Source of the DNA: Bradyrhizobium sp. CB1650 | Lineage (GTDB): Bacteria; Pseudomonadota; Alphaproteobacteria; Rhizobiales; Xanthobacteraceae | Reading direction: 5' to 3' | DNA length: 64,000 nt | Assembly: GCF_029761915.1 (NCBI RefSeq) | Contig: NZ_CP121695.1 | Coordinates: forward strand, 3,873,501 to 3,937,500 | Shown: positions 18,007 to 26,023 of the stretch, piece after piece | Layout of the letters: each line of letters begins with the position of its first letter | How positions within the stretch are numbered: the stretch's first letter is position 1 | The notes under the pieces: model-generated | Databases searched by the model: none | What the model was told of the DNA's origin: nothing | What the model saw: only the letters and a program-made list of their open reading frames with translations | Made by a program: the position numbers and the translations under genes

Positions 18007-18924
18007 TCAGACTTTTTCGACTTCGGGACGACCGAGCAGGCCGGTCGGCATGAAGATCAGGACGACGATGAGGATCGAGAACGCGGCGACGTCCTTGTAC
18101 TCCACGGAGAAATAGGCCGACCAGAACGTCTCGATCAGGCCGATTGCGAGCCCGCCCAGCATCGCGCCCGGCAGCGAGCCGATGCCGCCGAGCACGGCCG
18201 CGGTGAAGGCCTTGATGCCGGCGACGAACCCCATGAAGAAATCGACCAGGCCGTAATAGAGCAGGTACATCAGGCCCGCGACGGCGGCGAGCGCCGCGCC
18301 GATCACGAAGGTCATGGAGATGGTGCGGTCGACGTTTACGCCGAGCAGCGCCGCCATGGTCTGGTCCTGCTCGCAGGCGCGCATGTCGCGCCCGAGCCGG
18401 GTGCGCGAGACCAGCCAGGTGAAGATCGCCAGCAGCACGATGGTGGTGATGACCACCATGATCTGGATGTTGGAGAGCTGGATCACGAAGCCGTCGGGGC
18501 TTTCATGCAGCGTGTAGCCGCCGGTGATGAAGGGCGGGATCGGCTTGACGCGGGCGCCCTGCGCGACTTGCGAGTAATTGGTCAGCACGAACGACATGCC
18601 GATCGCCGACAGCATCGGGGCGAGGCGGAAGGAATGGCGCAGCGGCCGGTAGGCGATGCGCTCGATGGTCCAGCCATAGAGCGCGGTGATCGCCATCGAG
18701 ACCAGCAGCACGACCAGCAGGATCACCGGGATCGCGGTCAGGCCGATCGAGATCAGGATCAGGAAGGTGATCAGGGCGATGAAGCCGCCGATCATGAAGA
18801 TGTCGCCATGGGCGAAATTGATCATGCCGACGATGCCGTAGACCATCGTGTAGCCGATCGCGATCAGGCCGTAGATCGAGCCGAGCACGAGGCCGTTGAT
18901 GAGCTGCTGGGTGAAATAATCCAT
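18007..18924 (-). CDS. livH: Branched-chain amino acid ABC transporter permease LivH
   Basis: 305 residues from ATG 18924 (MDYFTQQLINGLVLGSIYGL, the family N-terminus); the frame extends five codons upstream. Contains the LivH hallmarks GMINFAHGDIFMIGGF and the coupling segment RACEQDQTMAALLGVNVDRT. First gene of the liv operon. The 264 bases upstream contain no other gene that I can see until the divergent Gln-rich microprotein, so the operon promoter should lie there. Confidence 0.93.
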   Translation of the reverse strand: MDYFTQQLINGLVLGSIYGLIAIGYTMVYGIVGMINFAHGDIFMIGGFIALITFLILISIGLTAIPVILLVVLLVSMAITALYGWTIERIAYRPLRHSFRLAPMLSAIGMSFVLTNYSQVAQGARVKPIPPFITGGYTLHESPDGFVIQLSNIQIMVVITTIVLLAIFTWLVSRTRLGRDMRACEQDQTMAALLGVNVDRTISMTFVIGAALAAVAGLMYLLYYGLVDFFMGFVAGIKAFTAAVLGGIGSLPGAMLGGLAIGLIETFWSAYFSVEYKDVAAFSILIVVLIFMPTGLLGRPEVEKV

Positions 18925-19188
18925 AGGCTGCCGTACCAAACCTGTCGCTCCTCAAAGGGAGCTCTTCAGAGAGTTCTTGGGCCCCGGCAGCCCTTGAGCC
19001 TTCGTTTGGTTTTTCTAACAGGAGGGAACTGGCCGCCGCAACAGGGCAGGTCTCGACACAAAGGCTTGTACAGAGGTCATTTTCGCCTCTGGTTCCCCCA
19101 AACGAGCAGGAACCGGGTTCCGCGGGCAACCAAAATGGAGGGCGGCGGGTTATCTCGCCTCTGACGTCCAACAACGGAGTTCCCCCGA

Positions 19189-19356
19189 ATGACGAAGCAG
19201 CAGAACCAGAATCCGGGCCAGCAGAGTCAGAACCCCGGCCAGCGCACCCCGCAGCAACAGCAGGGCGGCGGTCAGAAACCCGGACAGCAGCAGCAGGATC
19301 CGATGCGCCAGGGCGAGAAGCCCGGCCAGCAGGGCGGTCAGCAGGACAACAGGTAA
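19189..19356 (+). CDS. 55-residue Gln/Gly/Pro-rich low-complexity protein
   Basis: A short frame with good signals: CGGAG 9 bases before ATG 19189 and a terminator hairpin 35 bases after TAA. About 35 percent of residues are Gln, in repeated N/K-P-G-Q-Q units (QNPGQQSQNPGQR, QKPGQQQQ, EKPGQQGGQQ). There are no hydrophobic stretches and no Cys or aromatic residues; it should be fully disordered and soluble. I do not recognise a family. It is divergent from livH. Confidence 0.6.
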   Translation: MTKQQNQNPGQQSQNPGQRTPQQQQGGGQKPGQQQQDPMRQGEKPGQQGGQQDNR

Positions 19357-19391
19357 GACTGGAAGCCCAAGGATCGAGCAGAAAGTGGAGG

Positions 19392-19420
19392 AGGCCTCGC
19401 CGAAAGCGGGGCCTTTTCTT
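19392..19420 (+). terminator. Rho-independent terminator after the Gln-rich gene
   Basis: Stem GGCCTCGC / GCGGGGCC (one G-T pair) with loop CGAAA, followed by TTTTCTTCTT. It supports independent transcription of the small upstream gene. Confidence 0.7.
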
Positions 19421-19432
19421 CTTGAGTGCTGC

Positions 19433-19554
19433 CGTCATTCCGGGGCGCGTAGCGCGAACTATGATGCGCAATTGCGCATCTGAGAATCCATCGGGCCGCA
19501 GGCACCGTGTGGATGAATGGATTCCGGGCTCGCCGCTCGCGGCGCCCCGGAGCG
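19433..19554. repeat. Palindromic repeat, family A (copy 1)
   Basis: Begins CGTCATTCCGGGGCGCG and ends with the inverted form (GGATTCCGGGCTCGCC...GGCGCCCCGGAGCG). The centre holds TGATGCGCAATTGCGCATC, itself a palindrome. The right end is diverged (GGAGCG in place of GGAATGACG). Confidence 0.85.
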
Positions 19555-19675
19555 TGGCCGCAGGCAGTTAAGGTAAACAAAGGGTTTAAATTGCCGCCAC
19601 AGTCTGATGCGAGTTAGCTCCCGGCAAGATCGCCGCCGTCCGTCGCGGGCCGCGGCAAGCGAAGCGGGAAGCGGC

Positions 19676-20197
19676 ATGTTCAGGAATTGGCGGATCGGCT
19701 CAGTCAACGGCGCGCTGCTGGCGGCCTATTTCATCCCGGCCTGGTCGCTCGTTGCCTTCAACATCATGGTGGCGCCGGTGCATGGCCTCTACGAGCGGCC
19801 GAGCGTCGCGGTCGCGCTATTCCTCAGCGACCATCTCCAGATGGCGGGGATGAGCACGGTGCGCGCGGCCTGGCTCCTGGCACTCGGCCGGGCGACCGTG
19901 GTGGCGTTCTTTGCGATCTACCTCGCGCTTCTGTGCGTTCCTCGCGCCCGCAAGACCGGCAGCAGCGACGAGGCGCTCGGCATCGCGCTTGCGATCGGCA
20001 GCCTGATCTCGTTCACCAGCATGGTCATGGCGTCGAAGGTGGGCGAGATGGCCGCGCTTCGGCTGCATGCCACCGAGCTGTTGCTGCTGCTCGGTGCTGC
20101 GATCGTGCTGGTGATCGAACGGCCCGAGGCGCCGCAGGCCAGTGAGGCCGTCGCACCGCTAGGTCTTGAGCAGGCCGAGCTCCTGCACAATCGCTGA
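19676..20197 (+). CDS. Four-helix membrane protein of unknown function
   Basis: 173 residues from ATG 19676 (MFRNWRIGSVNG). Four hydrophobic segments: about 13-34, 62-90, 102-122 and 137-151, arranged as in small integral membrane proteins. The C-terminal tail is Glu/Ala-rich. The end of the gene overlaps the end of the convergent pcaC by 39 bases, so the last residues are read on both strands. No family recognised. Confidence 0.65.
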   Translation: MFRNWRIGSVNGALLAAYFIPAWSLVAFNIMVAPVHGLYERPSVAVALFLSDHLQMAGMSTVRAAWLLALGRATVVAFFAIYLALLCVPRARKTGSSDEALGIALAIGSLISFTSMVMASKVGEMAALRLHATELLLLLGAAIVLVIERPEAPQASEAVAPLGLEQAELLHNR

Positions 20198-20551
20198 GGC
20201 TTCCTTCACGGCGTGGTTCGCCGCCGGCACGCCGCAATAGATCGCCTGGTGCAACAGGATTTCCTTGATGTCGTCGGCGGTGAAGCCGCCCTCGGCGAGC
20301 GCGGCGCGCACGTGCAGGCGGAATTCGTCCCATTGTCCGAGCGCGACCATCGTGCCGATCACCAGCACCCGCCTCGTGCGTTCGTCGAAATGCGGCCGGG
20401 TCCAGATCTCGCCCCAGGCATAGCGGGTGATCAGGTCCTGGAAGTCGGTGTTGAAGGCGTTGCGGTTGGCGATCGACTTGTCGACCCAGGCATTGCCCAG
20501 CACCTTGCGGCGCACATTCATGCCGGCATCGCGGCGCTTCTGGTCGTCCAT
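20159..20551 (-). CDS. pcaC: 4-carboxymuconolactone decarboxylase
   Basis: 130 residues from ATG 20551, preceded by a strong GGAGGA Shine-Dalgarno; the frame extends six codons upstream. Matches PcaC: RRKVLGNAWVDKSIANRNAFN, DLITRYAWGEIWTRP, RRVLVIGTMVALGQWDEF and the AhpD-like helix DIKEILLHQAIYCGVPAANHA. It decarboxylates 4-carboxymuconolactone to 3-oxoadipate enol-lactone in protocatechuate breakdown. It is third in the order pcaB-pcaD-pcaC and separated from pcaD by a family B palindrome. Confidence 0.93.
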   Translation of the reverse strand: MDDQKRRDAGMNVRRKVLGNAWVDKSIANRNAFNTDFQDLITRYAWGEIWTRPHFDERTRRVLVIGTMVALGQWDEFRLHVRAALAEGGFTADDIKEILLHQAIYCGVPAANHAVKEASAIVQELGLLKT

Positions 20552-20563
20552 GTGTCCTCCTTC

Positions 20564-20650
20564 CGTCATTGCGAGCGCAGCGAAGCAATCCAGAAATGTA
20601 TCCGCGGAGACAGTCTGGATTGCTTCGTCGCTACGCTCCTCGCAATGACG
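20564..20650. repeat. Palindromic repeat, family B (copy 1)
   Basis: CGTCATTGCGAGCGCAGCG followed by AAGCAATCCAGAA, then the inverted TCTGGATTGCTTCGTCGC and CTCGCAATGACG. It lies between pcaD and pcaC within one operon. A second copy is at 58018-58103. Confidence 0.85.
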
Positions 20651-20660
20651 CGTTGTGAGA

Positions 20661-21443
20661 TCAGCGCTGCGTCAAGAAGCCGACCACCGCGTCGGTAAAT
20701 GCATGCGGCTGCTCGACGTTGGAAATGTGGGCGGCGTCGACGATGGTCATGCTCGCGCCGGGAATCCTGCTGCGGATCAGCTCGCCGGCCGAGATCGGTG
20801 TCGCCATGTCGTGGCGGCCGGCGATCACCAGCGTCGGGCTCTTGATCTTCGGCAATAGCTCACGCTGGTCGAGTGTCGACAGCGCCTCGCAGCAGGCGAG
20901 ATAGCCCTCGACGGGGGAGGCGAGCAGCATCGACTTCATCTTCGCGGCGATCTGCGGCTCGCGCTCGCGGAAATCGGCCGTCAGCCAGCCGCCGAGCACG
21001 GCATCGGCGACCGCCGCGATGCCGCCTTCCTTCACCGCCTGGATGCGCTCCAGCCATTTGGTCGGCTCGGCATAGTAGCAGGAGGTGTTGGCAAGGACGA
21101 TCTTGCCGAGCCGCTCCGGCGCGTTTGCACCCAACCACTGGCCGACCATGCCGCCCATCGACAGGCCGCACCAATGCACCTTCTCGATGTTGAGATCGTC
21201 GAGGATCGCGAGCACGTCACGGCCGAAGCGCTCCATCGAATAGGGACCCGGCGGCACGTTCGACTTGCCGTGGCCGCGGCGGTCGTAGCGGATGACGCGG
21301 AACACCTGCGTCAACGCCTTCATTTGCGGCTCCCACATCTGCAGCGTGCAGCCGAGCGAGTTGGAGAGCATCAGAGTCGGTCCGCCGTCGCGGCCTTCGA
21401 CGGAGACGTTGATCAGGCAACCGTCGGCATCGATCATGGGCAT
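20661..21443 (-). CDS. pcaD: 3-oxoadipate enol-lactonase
   Basis: 260-residue alpha/beta hydrolase. The nucleophile elbow is GLSMGG, the acid lies in AGRHDMATP and the His in DAAHISNVEQP. It fits PcaD in length and in its N-terminal IDADGCLINVSVEGRDGGPTLMLSNSLG. It hydrolyses 3-oxoadipate enol-lactone to 3-oxoadipate, the step after PcaC. ATG 21443 lies 15 bases after the pcaB stop, so the two are co-transcribed. Confidence 0.92.
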   Translation of the reverse strand: MPMIDADGCLINVSVEGRDGGPTLMLSNSLGCTLQMWEPQMKALTQVFRVIRYDRRGHGKSNVPPGPYSMERFGRDVLAILDDLNIEKVHWCGLSMGGMVGQWLGANAPERLGKIVLANTSCYYAEPTKWLERIQAVKEGGIAAVADAVLGGWLTADFREREPQIAAKMKSMLLASPVEGYLACCEALSTLDQRELLPKIKSPTLVIAGRHDMATPISAGELIRSRIPGASMTIVDAAHISNVEQPHAFTDAVVGFLTQR

Positions 21444-21458
21444 GGCGGCGTCTCCGTT

Positions 21459-22814
21459 CTATTCGCGATCGAGGCTGTCGAGCAGGCGATCGATCAGGGC
21501 CTGCGACGCTCCTTGATAGGCCATCGGCTCGAACAATGTCGCAATTTTCTGGGGGGTAAGATGCGCAGTGACCTGCGAATCGGCTGACAGCACCTCGCGC
21601 AGATGCTTCTTCTCGGCGACCGCGCGCTTGCTCGCGGTCTCGACGAGATGATGCGCGTTGCTCTTGCCGACTTTCTCGGCCAGTGCCATCGACACCGCTT
21701 CCGCCATGATCAGGCCGTGGGTCGCATCGAGATTGCTGCGCATGCGGGCCGCGTCGACATCGAGGCCCTCGGCGATGTCGACGATGGCGGCGAGCGCGCC
21801 TGAGGTCACCAGCATCAGTTGCGGCAGCGTCGGCCATTCCGCGTGCCACGGGCCGGCACTGCGTTCGTGATCCTGCACCTGGGCGGCAAGAATCGTCGCG
21901 GCGAGCTGCGGCGCCATGGTCGCGGCACCGAGCGCGCTTGCTGCGGCGACCGGGTTGCGCTTGTGCGGCATGGTGGAGGAGCCGCCGCGTCCTTCGCCGG
22001 CGGGCTCGAAGGCTTCGGCGACATCGGTCTGCATCATCAGCGAGACGTCGCGGGCGATCTTGCCGCAACTTCCGGCGAGAATCGCAAAGCGCGAAGCAGC
22101 CTCCGCGATCCGGTCGCGATGGGTGTGCCAGGGCGCTTCGGGCAAAGCGAGATTCAGCTCCTGCGCGAGCCGTTCGGCAACGGCAAGTCCTTTGTCGCCG
22201 AGCGCTGCGAGCGTGCCGGCGGCGCCGCCGAATTGCAGCGCGAGGCCCTCGCGGCGAAGATGCCTCAGTCGGCAGCGCGCGCGGGCGAGGCTTGCGGCAT
22301 ATTCGGCAACTTTGAGCCCGAACGGCATCGGCAGTGCGTGCTGGAGCCAGGTCCGCGCCACCATGGCGGTGCTGCGATGGGCGCGCGCCAGCGCGGCGAA
22401 GCCCTTGATCGCGCGGCTGAGGTCGGCGTCCAGCGCGTCGATCCCGGCGCGCAGCGTGAGCATGGTGGCGGTGTCGATGACGTCCTGGCTGGTCGCGCCC
22501 CAATGCACATAGCGCGCAGCCTCGCTGTCAGCCTTGGCGACATTGGCGGTCAGCGCCTTGGCCAGGGGAATCGCCAGATTCCCTGACCTGGTTGCGGCCT
22601 CCGCCAGTGCCGCAAGGTCGAAGGTATCGGCCTTGCAGGCGGCTTCGATCGGAGCGACCGCGGCCGCGGGAATCACGCTTGTGGCCGCTTCGGCCCGCGC
22701 CAGCGCGGCCTCGAATTCGAGCATGTTCTGCAGGGTAGACCGATCGTCGCAGACGGCGCGCATGGCGGCGCTCGACAGCATCGGCGCGAGCAGGGGGGAC
22801 AGGGATGTGCTCAT
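21459..22814 (-). CDS. pcaB: 3-carboxy-cis,cis-muconate cycloisomerase
   Basis: 451 residues from ATG 22814 (MSTSLSPLLAPMLSS). Fumarase/aspartase superfamily signature GRGGSSTMPHKRNPVAAA, plus YVHWGATSQDVIDTATML and RTWLQHALPMPFGLK. It converts beta-carboxymuconate to gamma-carboxymuconolactone in the protocatechuate branch. The frame is open 62 codons further upstream without family similarity. First gene of pcaB-D-C. No pcaGH, pcaQ or pcaR lies in this window, so regulation and the ring-cleavage step are encoded elsewhere. Confidence 0.94.
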   Translation of the reverse strand: MSTSLSPLLAPMLSSAAMRAVCDDRSTLQNMLEFEAALARAEAATSVIPAAAVAPIEAACKADTFDLAALAEAATRSGNLAIPLAKALTANVAKADSEAARYVHWGATSQDVIDTATMLTLRAGIDALDADLSRAIKGFAALARAHRSTAMVARTWLQHALPMPFGLKVAEYAASLARARCRLRHLRREGLALQFGGAAGTLAALGDKGLAVAERLAQELNLALPEAPWHTHRDRIAEAASRFAILAGSCGKIARDVSLMMQTDVAEAFEPAGEGRGGSSTMPHKRNPVAAASALGAATMAPQLAATILAAQVQDHERSAGPWHAEWPTLPQLMLVTSGALAAIVDIAEGLDVDAARMRSNLDATHGLIMAEAVSMALAEKVGKSNAHHLVETASKRAVAEKKHLREVLSADSQVTAHLTPQKIATLFEPMAYQGASQALIDRLLDSLDRE

Positions 22815-22987
22815 GTTGCGCGGGACCCTAACCATCATGGCCCGCCTCTGCCAATCCAAATCCGCTCGTGCAAGCATTTTGCGGTTGCGAATATGCATTG
22901 CACGTGACCGGGCGCCGCCCTTTCCTTTGCCGCGTCCGTGCGTTACTTGACACCACGAACAGTAATGCGATCCGGGAGGCGCCCCCC

Positions 22988-23434
22988 ATGGCCATGACAA
23001 TGAACGGCGAAGTCCAGCTTGCGGCGTCGCGCGAGGCGGTGTGGGCCAAGCTCAATGACCCCGAGGTGTTGAAGGTCTGCATTCCCGGCTGCGAGGAGCT
23101 GGAGAAGACCGACGACGGCGGTTTTCGCGCGGTGGCCAAGATGAAGGTCGGCCCGGTATCGGCGCGCTTCAAGGGCAAGGTGATGCTCAGCGATCTCGAC
23201 CCGCCGAACGGCTACAAGATCTCCGGCGAGGGCGAGGGCGGCGTGGCCGGCTTCGCCAAGGGCGGCGCGGCGGTGAAGCTCGCCGAGAAGGACGGCGGCA
23301 CGCTTTTGTCCTACGACGTCGAGGCGCAGATCGGCGGCAAGTTGGCGCAGCTCGGACAGCGCCTGATCAACGGCACCGCCAAGAAGCTGGCCGACGAATT
23401 TTTCGCGAACTTTGCCAAGGCGGTACAGGGCTGA
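22988..23434 (+). CDS. coxG: CoxG-like SRPBCC protein (CO-dehydrogenase subunit G family)
   Basis: 148 residues from ATG 22988 behind a GGGAGG Shine-Dalgarno. The START/SRPBCC fold of CoxG is recognisable: GEVQLAASREAVWAKLNDPEVL, CIPGCEELEK, MKVGPVSARFKGKV, SGEGEGGVAGFAKGGAAVKL and GGKLAQLGQRLINGTAKKLADEFF. Related proteins bind quinones or other hydrophobic ligands and are thought to link CO dehydrogenase to the membrane. Divergent from pcaB; it begins the cox-type cluster. A C-terminal membrane anchor, present in some CoxG, is absent. Confidence 0.85.
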   Translation: MAMTMNGEVQLAASREAVWAKLNDPEVLKVCIPGCEELEKTDDGGFRAVAKMKVGPVSARFKGKVMLSDLDPPNGYKISGEGEGGVAGFAKGGAAVKLAEKDGGTLLSYDVEAQIGGKLAQLGQRLINGTAKKLADEFFANFAKAVQG

Positions 23435-23569
23435 AGACCCATCGCCTTGGTCATGGCCGCCTGCGCTTTGGGCGATGTTGCCCGTTGCTGGAATGGCCCA
23501 TATGATGGGCTGGAATAATTATAAAAACCGCTTCGACGGGACCCGTCGGGGCGCTGATAGAGAGTGCTT

Positions 23570-24055
23570 ATGGCAAAAATCTCCCTCATCGTGAACGGCA
23601 ATCCTGTCACGGCCAATGTCGATCCCCGCACGCTGCTGGTGCAGTTCCTGCGCGAGAATCTGCATCTGACGGGGACGCATGTCGGCTGCGACACCTCGCA
23701 GTGCGGTGCTTGCGTCGTGCATCTCGACGGCAAGGCCGTGAAGTCCTGCACCACGCTCGCCGTGATGGCCGACGGCCACGAGGTCAAGACCATCGAGGGG
23801 CTGGCCGCCGACGGTGCGCCGCTGCATCCGATGCAGGAGGCCTTCCGCGAGCACCATGGCTTGCAGTGCGGCTTCTGCACGCCGGGCATGATCATGACCG
23901 CGATCGACATCGTGCATCGCAAGGGCCATGAGCTCGACGACCACACCATCCGCGAGGAGCTGGAAGGCAACCTCTGCCGCTGCACCGGCTATCAGAACAT
24001 CGTCGCCTCGATCGCCGCCGGCGCCAAGGCGATGGCGAAATCCGATCTCGCCTAA
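23570..24055 (+). CDS. coxS: [2Fe-2S] small subunit of a molybdenum hydroxylase (CoxS-like)
   Basis: 161 residues from ATG 23570 (GTG two codons upstream is unlikely). Carries both iron-sulfur sites of the xanthine oxidase/CO dehydrogenase family: plant-type cluster Cys40, Cys45, Cys48, Cys60 ([12 protein letters not shown]) and the second cluster Cys100, Cys103, Cys136, Cys138 (CGFC, CRC). It passes electrons from the molybdenum centre to FAD. Only 39 bases separate it from coxM, where the large subunit gene normally sits in S-L-M or neighbouring order. Confidence 0.92.
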   Translation: MAKISLIVNGNPVTANVDPRTLLVQFLRENLHLTGTHVGCDTSQCGACVVHLDGKAVKSCTTLAVMADGHEVKTIEGLAADGAPLHPMQEAFREHHGLQCGFCTPGMIMTAIDIVHRKGHELDDHTIREELEGNLCRCTGYQNIVASIAAGAKAMAKSDLA

Positions 24056-24094
24056 CTCCGATTTTCCCGCGTAGTCCGCGATCAGGAAGCCCTC

Positions 24095-24901
24095 ATGTAC
24101 GAATTCAAATATCATCGTCCCGGGACCGTGCGGCAGGCGGCCAATCTCCTGGTGAAGAACGAAGACGCCAAGGTGATCGCCGGCGGCCACACCCTGATTC
24201 CCGTCATGAAGCAGCGGCTCGCGAGCCCGCCGCATCTGGTCGACCTCTCCTACATCGAAGGGCTCGACACGATCGAGATGAAGGGCCGCTCGCTGGTGAT
24301 CGGTGCCACCGCCAGGCACGCCGACGTCGCGAGCTCGGCCATTGTCGGCGAGGCGATCCCGGCGCTTGCGAGCCTTGCCGGCGGCATCGGCGATCCGGCC
24401 GTGCGTCACAAGGGCACGATCGGAGGCTCGCTCGCCAACAATGATCCGACGGCGGACTATCCGGCCGCGGTCCTCGCGCTCGGCGCAACCATCGTCACCA
24501 ACAAGCGCCGCCTCAAGGCCGAAGAGTATTTCCAGGGGCTGTTCTCGACCGCATTGGAGGCCGACGAGATCATCACCAAGGTGATGTTCCCGCTGCCGAA
24601 GAAGGCGGCCTACGTCAAATTCCGTAACCAGGCCTCGCGCTACGCGTTGGTGGGCGTGTTCGTCGCCCGCCGTCCGTCCGACGTGCGCGTCGCGATCACC
24701 GGCGCAGGCTCCGAAGGCGTGTTCCGCGTCACCGCGTTCGAGGAGGCGCTGAAGAAGCGCTTCTCCTCGAAGGTGCTGGATGGCATCAACGTGCCGGCGG
24801 AGGGCCTGAACAGCGACATCCATGGCAGCGCCGAGTACCGCGCGCATCTGATCGGCGTGCTGACGCGGCGGGCCGTCGACGCTGCCAATGTCAAGGAATG
24901 A
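24095..24901 (+). CDS. coxM: FAD-binding medium subunit of a molybdenum hydroxylase (CoxM-like)
   Basis: 268 residues. FAD-binding motifs of the family are intact: AGGHTLIP (29-36) and TIGGSLANND (108-117), with the PCMH-type fold around them and the C-terminal CO_deh_flav domain (FRNQASRYALVGVFVA). It would reoxidise the [2Fe-2S] subunit and hand electrons to an acceptor. A GGAAG Shine-Dalgarno lies just upstream of ATG 24095. It is downstream of coxS with no molybdopterin subunit in the window. Confidence 0.92.
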   Translation: MYEFKYHRPGTVRQAANLLVKNEDAKVIAGGHTLIPVMKQRLASPPHLVDLSYIEGLDTIEMKGRSLVIGATARHADVASSAIVGEAIPALASLAGGIGDPAVRHKGTIGGSLANNDPTADYPAAVLALGATIVTNKRRLKAEEYFQGLFSTALEADEIITKVMFPLPKKAAYVKFRNQASRYALVGVFVARRPSDVRVAITGAGSEGVFRVTAFEEALKKRFSSKVLDGINVPAEGLNSDIHGSAEYRAHLIGVLTRRAVDAANVKE

Positions 24902-24964
24902 GTGGGCCGAACCATCTGGCCCAGGACGTGCCCCCGGTAAGGGCGTAGCGAGACTGGCTCTTTC

Positions 24965-25873
24965 ATGACTTCAGCAGCCCTGCCGGCATCGGTCGATGCG
25001 ATGCTCGAACTTCTGACTTCGCGCGGTTACCTCGCGGAGCGGTCGCTCGCCACCGTGACCTATCTCGCGCTGCGTCTCGGCCGGCCGCTGTTCCTCGAGG
25101 GCGAGGCCGGCGTCGGCAAGACCGAGATCGCAAAGGTGCTGTCGGCGGCGCTGGGGCGGAAGTTGATCCGCCTGCAGTGCTACGAGGGCCTCGACGTCTC
25201 CTCGGCCGTCTACGAGTGGAACAGCGCCGCGCAGATGATCGCGATCAGGATGGCGGAAGCCGCGGGCGACACCGATCGCGAGCAGCTCTCGAGCGACATC
25301 TTCGCCGACCGCTATCTGATCAAGCGGCCGCTGCTCCAGGCGCTGGAGCCGGACGTCGCCGGCCCGCCGGTGCTCCTCATCGACGAGCTCGATCGCGCCG
25401 ACGAGGCGTTCGAGGCCTACCTGCTCGAAATCCTCAGCGACTTCCAGGTGACGATCCCCGAATTCGGCACCGTGAAGGCGCCGCATCCGCCGATCGTCAT
25501 CATCACCTCCAACCGCACCCGCGAGATCCATGACGCGCTGAAGCGGCGCTGTCTCTATCACTGGGTCGACTACCCCGCGGCCGAGCGCGAGCTTGCGATC
25601 GTCAAGACGCGCGTGCCCGGCATCTCCGCAAAACTGTCGCAGCAGGTCGTGCGCTTCGTGCAGGCGCTGCGCGACCAGGATTTCTACAAGTCGCCGGGCG
25701 TCGCCGAGACCATCGACTGGGCCACCGCGCTGTCCGAGCTCGACGCCCGCTCGCTGACCCCGCAACTGGTCGGCGACACGCTGGGCGCGCTGCTCAAGTA
25801 CCAGGACGACATCGTGCGGATGCAGGGCGACACCCTGCAGAAGGTGCTGAAGGACGCGACGAGCGAGAATTGA
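24965..25873 (+). CDS. coxD: MoxR-type AAA ATPase (CoxD-like)
   Basis: 302 residues. Walker A GEAGVGKTE (about 46-54), Walker B VLLIDELDRAD, sensor 1 ITSNRTRE and an arginine-finger/sensor region near KRRCLYHWVDYP. CoxD proteins are chaperone-like ATPases that act with the von Willebrand protein CoxE to mature the active site of molybdenum hydroxylases (the Cu-S-Mo centre in true CO dehydrogenase). It is followed by a palindrome and then coxE. Confidence 0.9.
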   Translation: MTSAALPASVDAMLELLTSRGYLAERSLATVTYLALRLGRPLFLEGEAGVGKTEIAKVLSAALGRKLIRLQCYEGLDVSSAVYEWNSAAQMIAIRMAEAAGDTDREQLSSDIFADRYLIKRPLLQALEPDVAGPPVLLIDELDRADEAFEAYLLEILSDFQVTIPEFGTVKAPHPPIVIITSNRTREIHDALKRRCLYHWVDYPAAERELAIVKTRVPGISAKLSQQVVRFVQALRDQDFYKSPGVAETIDWATALSELDARSLTPQLVGDTLGALLKYQDDIVRMQGDTLQKVLKDATSEN

Positions 25874-25896
25874 CGCTCGTGCGTCATAATTGAGCT

Positions 25897-26004
25897 CGTC
25901 ATTCCGGGGCGCGCGTAGCGCGAACCCGGAATCCATCGGGCCGCGCGAACTGCGCGTGAATGGATTCCGGGTTCGCGCCCAAGAGGGCGCGCCCCGGAAT
26001 GACG
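25897..26004. repeat. Palindromic repeat, family A (copy 2)
   Basis: Nearly symmetric copy with both ends intact: CGTCATTCCGGGGCGCGC ... ACCCGGAATCCAT, centre of about 25 bases, then ATGGATTCCGGGTTCGCGCC ... GCGCCCCGGAATGACG. It separates coxD from coxE within the operon. Confidence 0.9.
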
Positions 26005-26023
26005 AGGGGATGGATACGAGACC

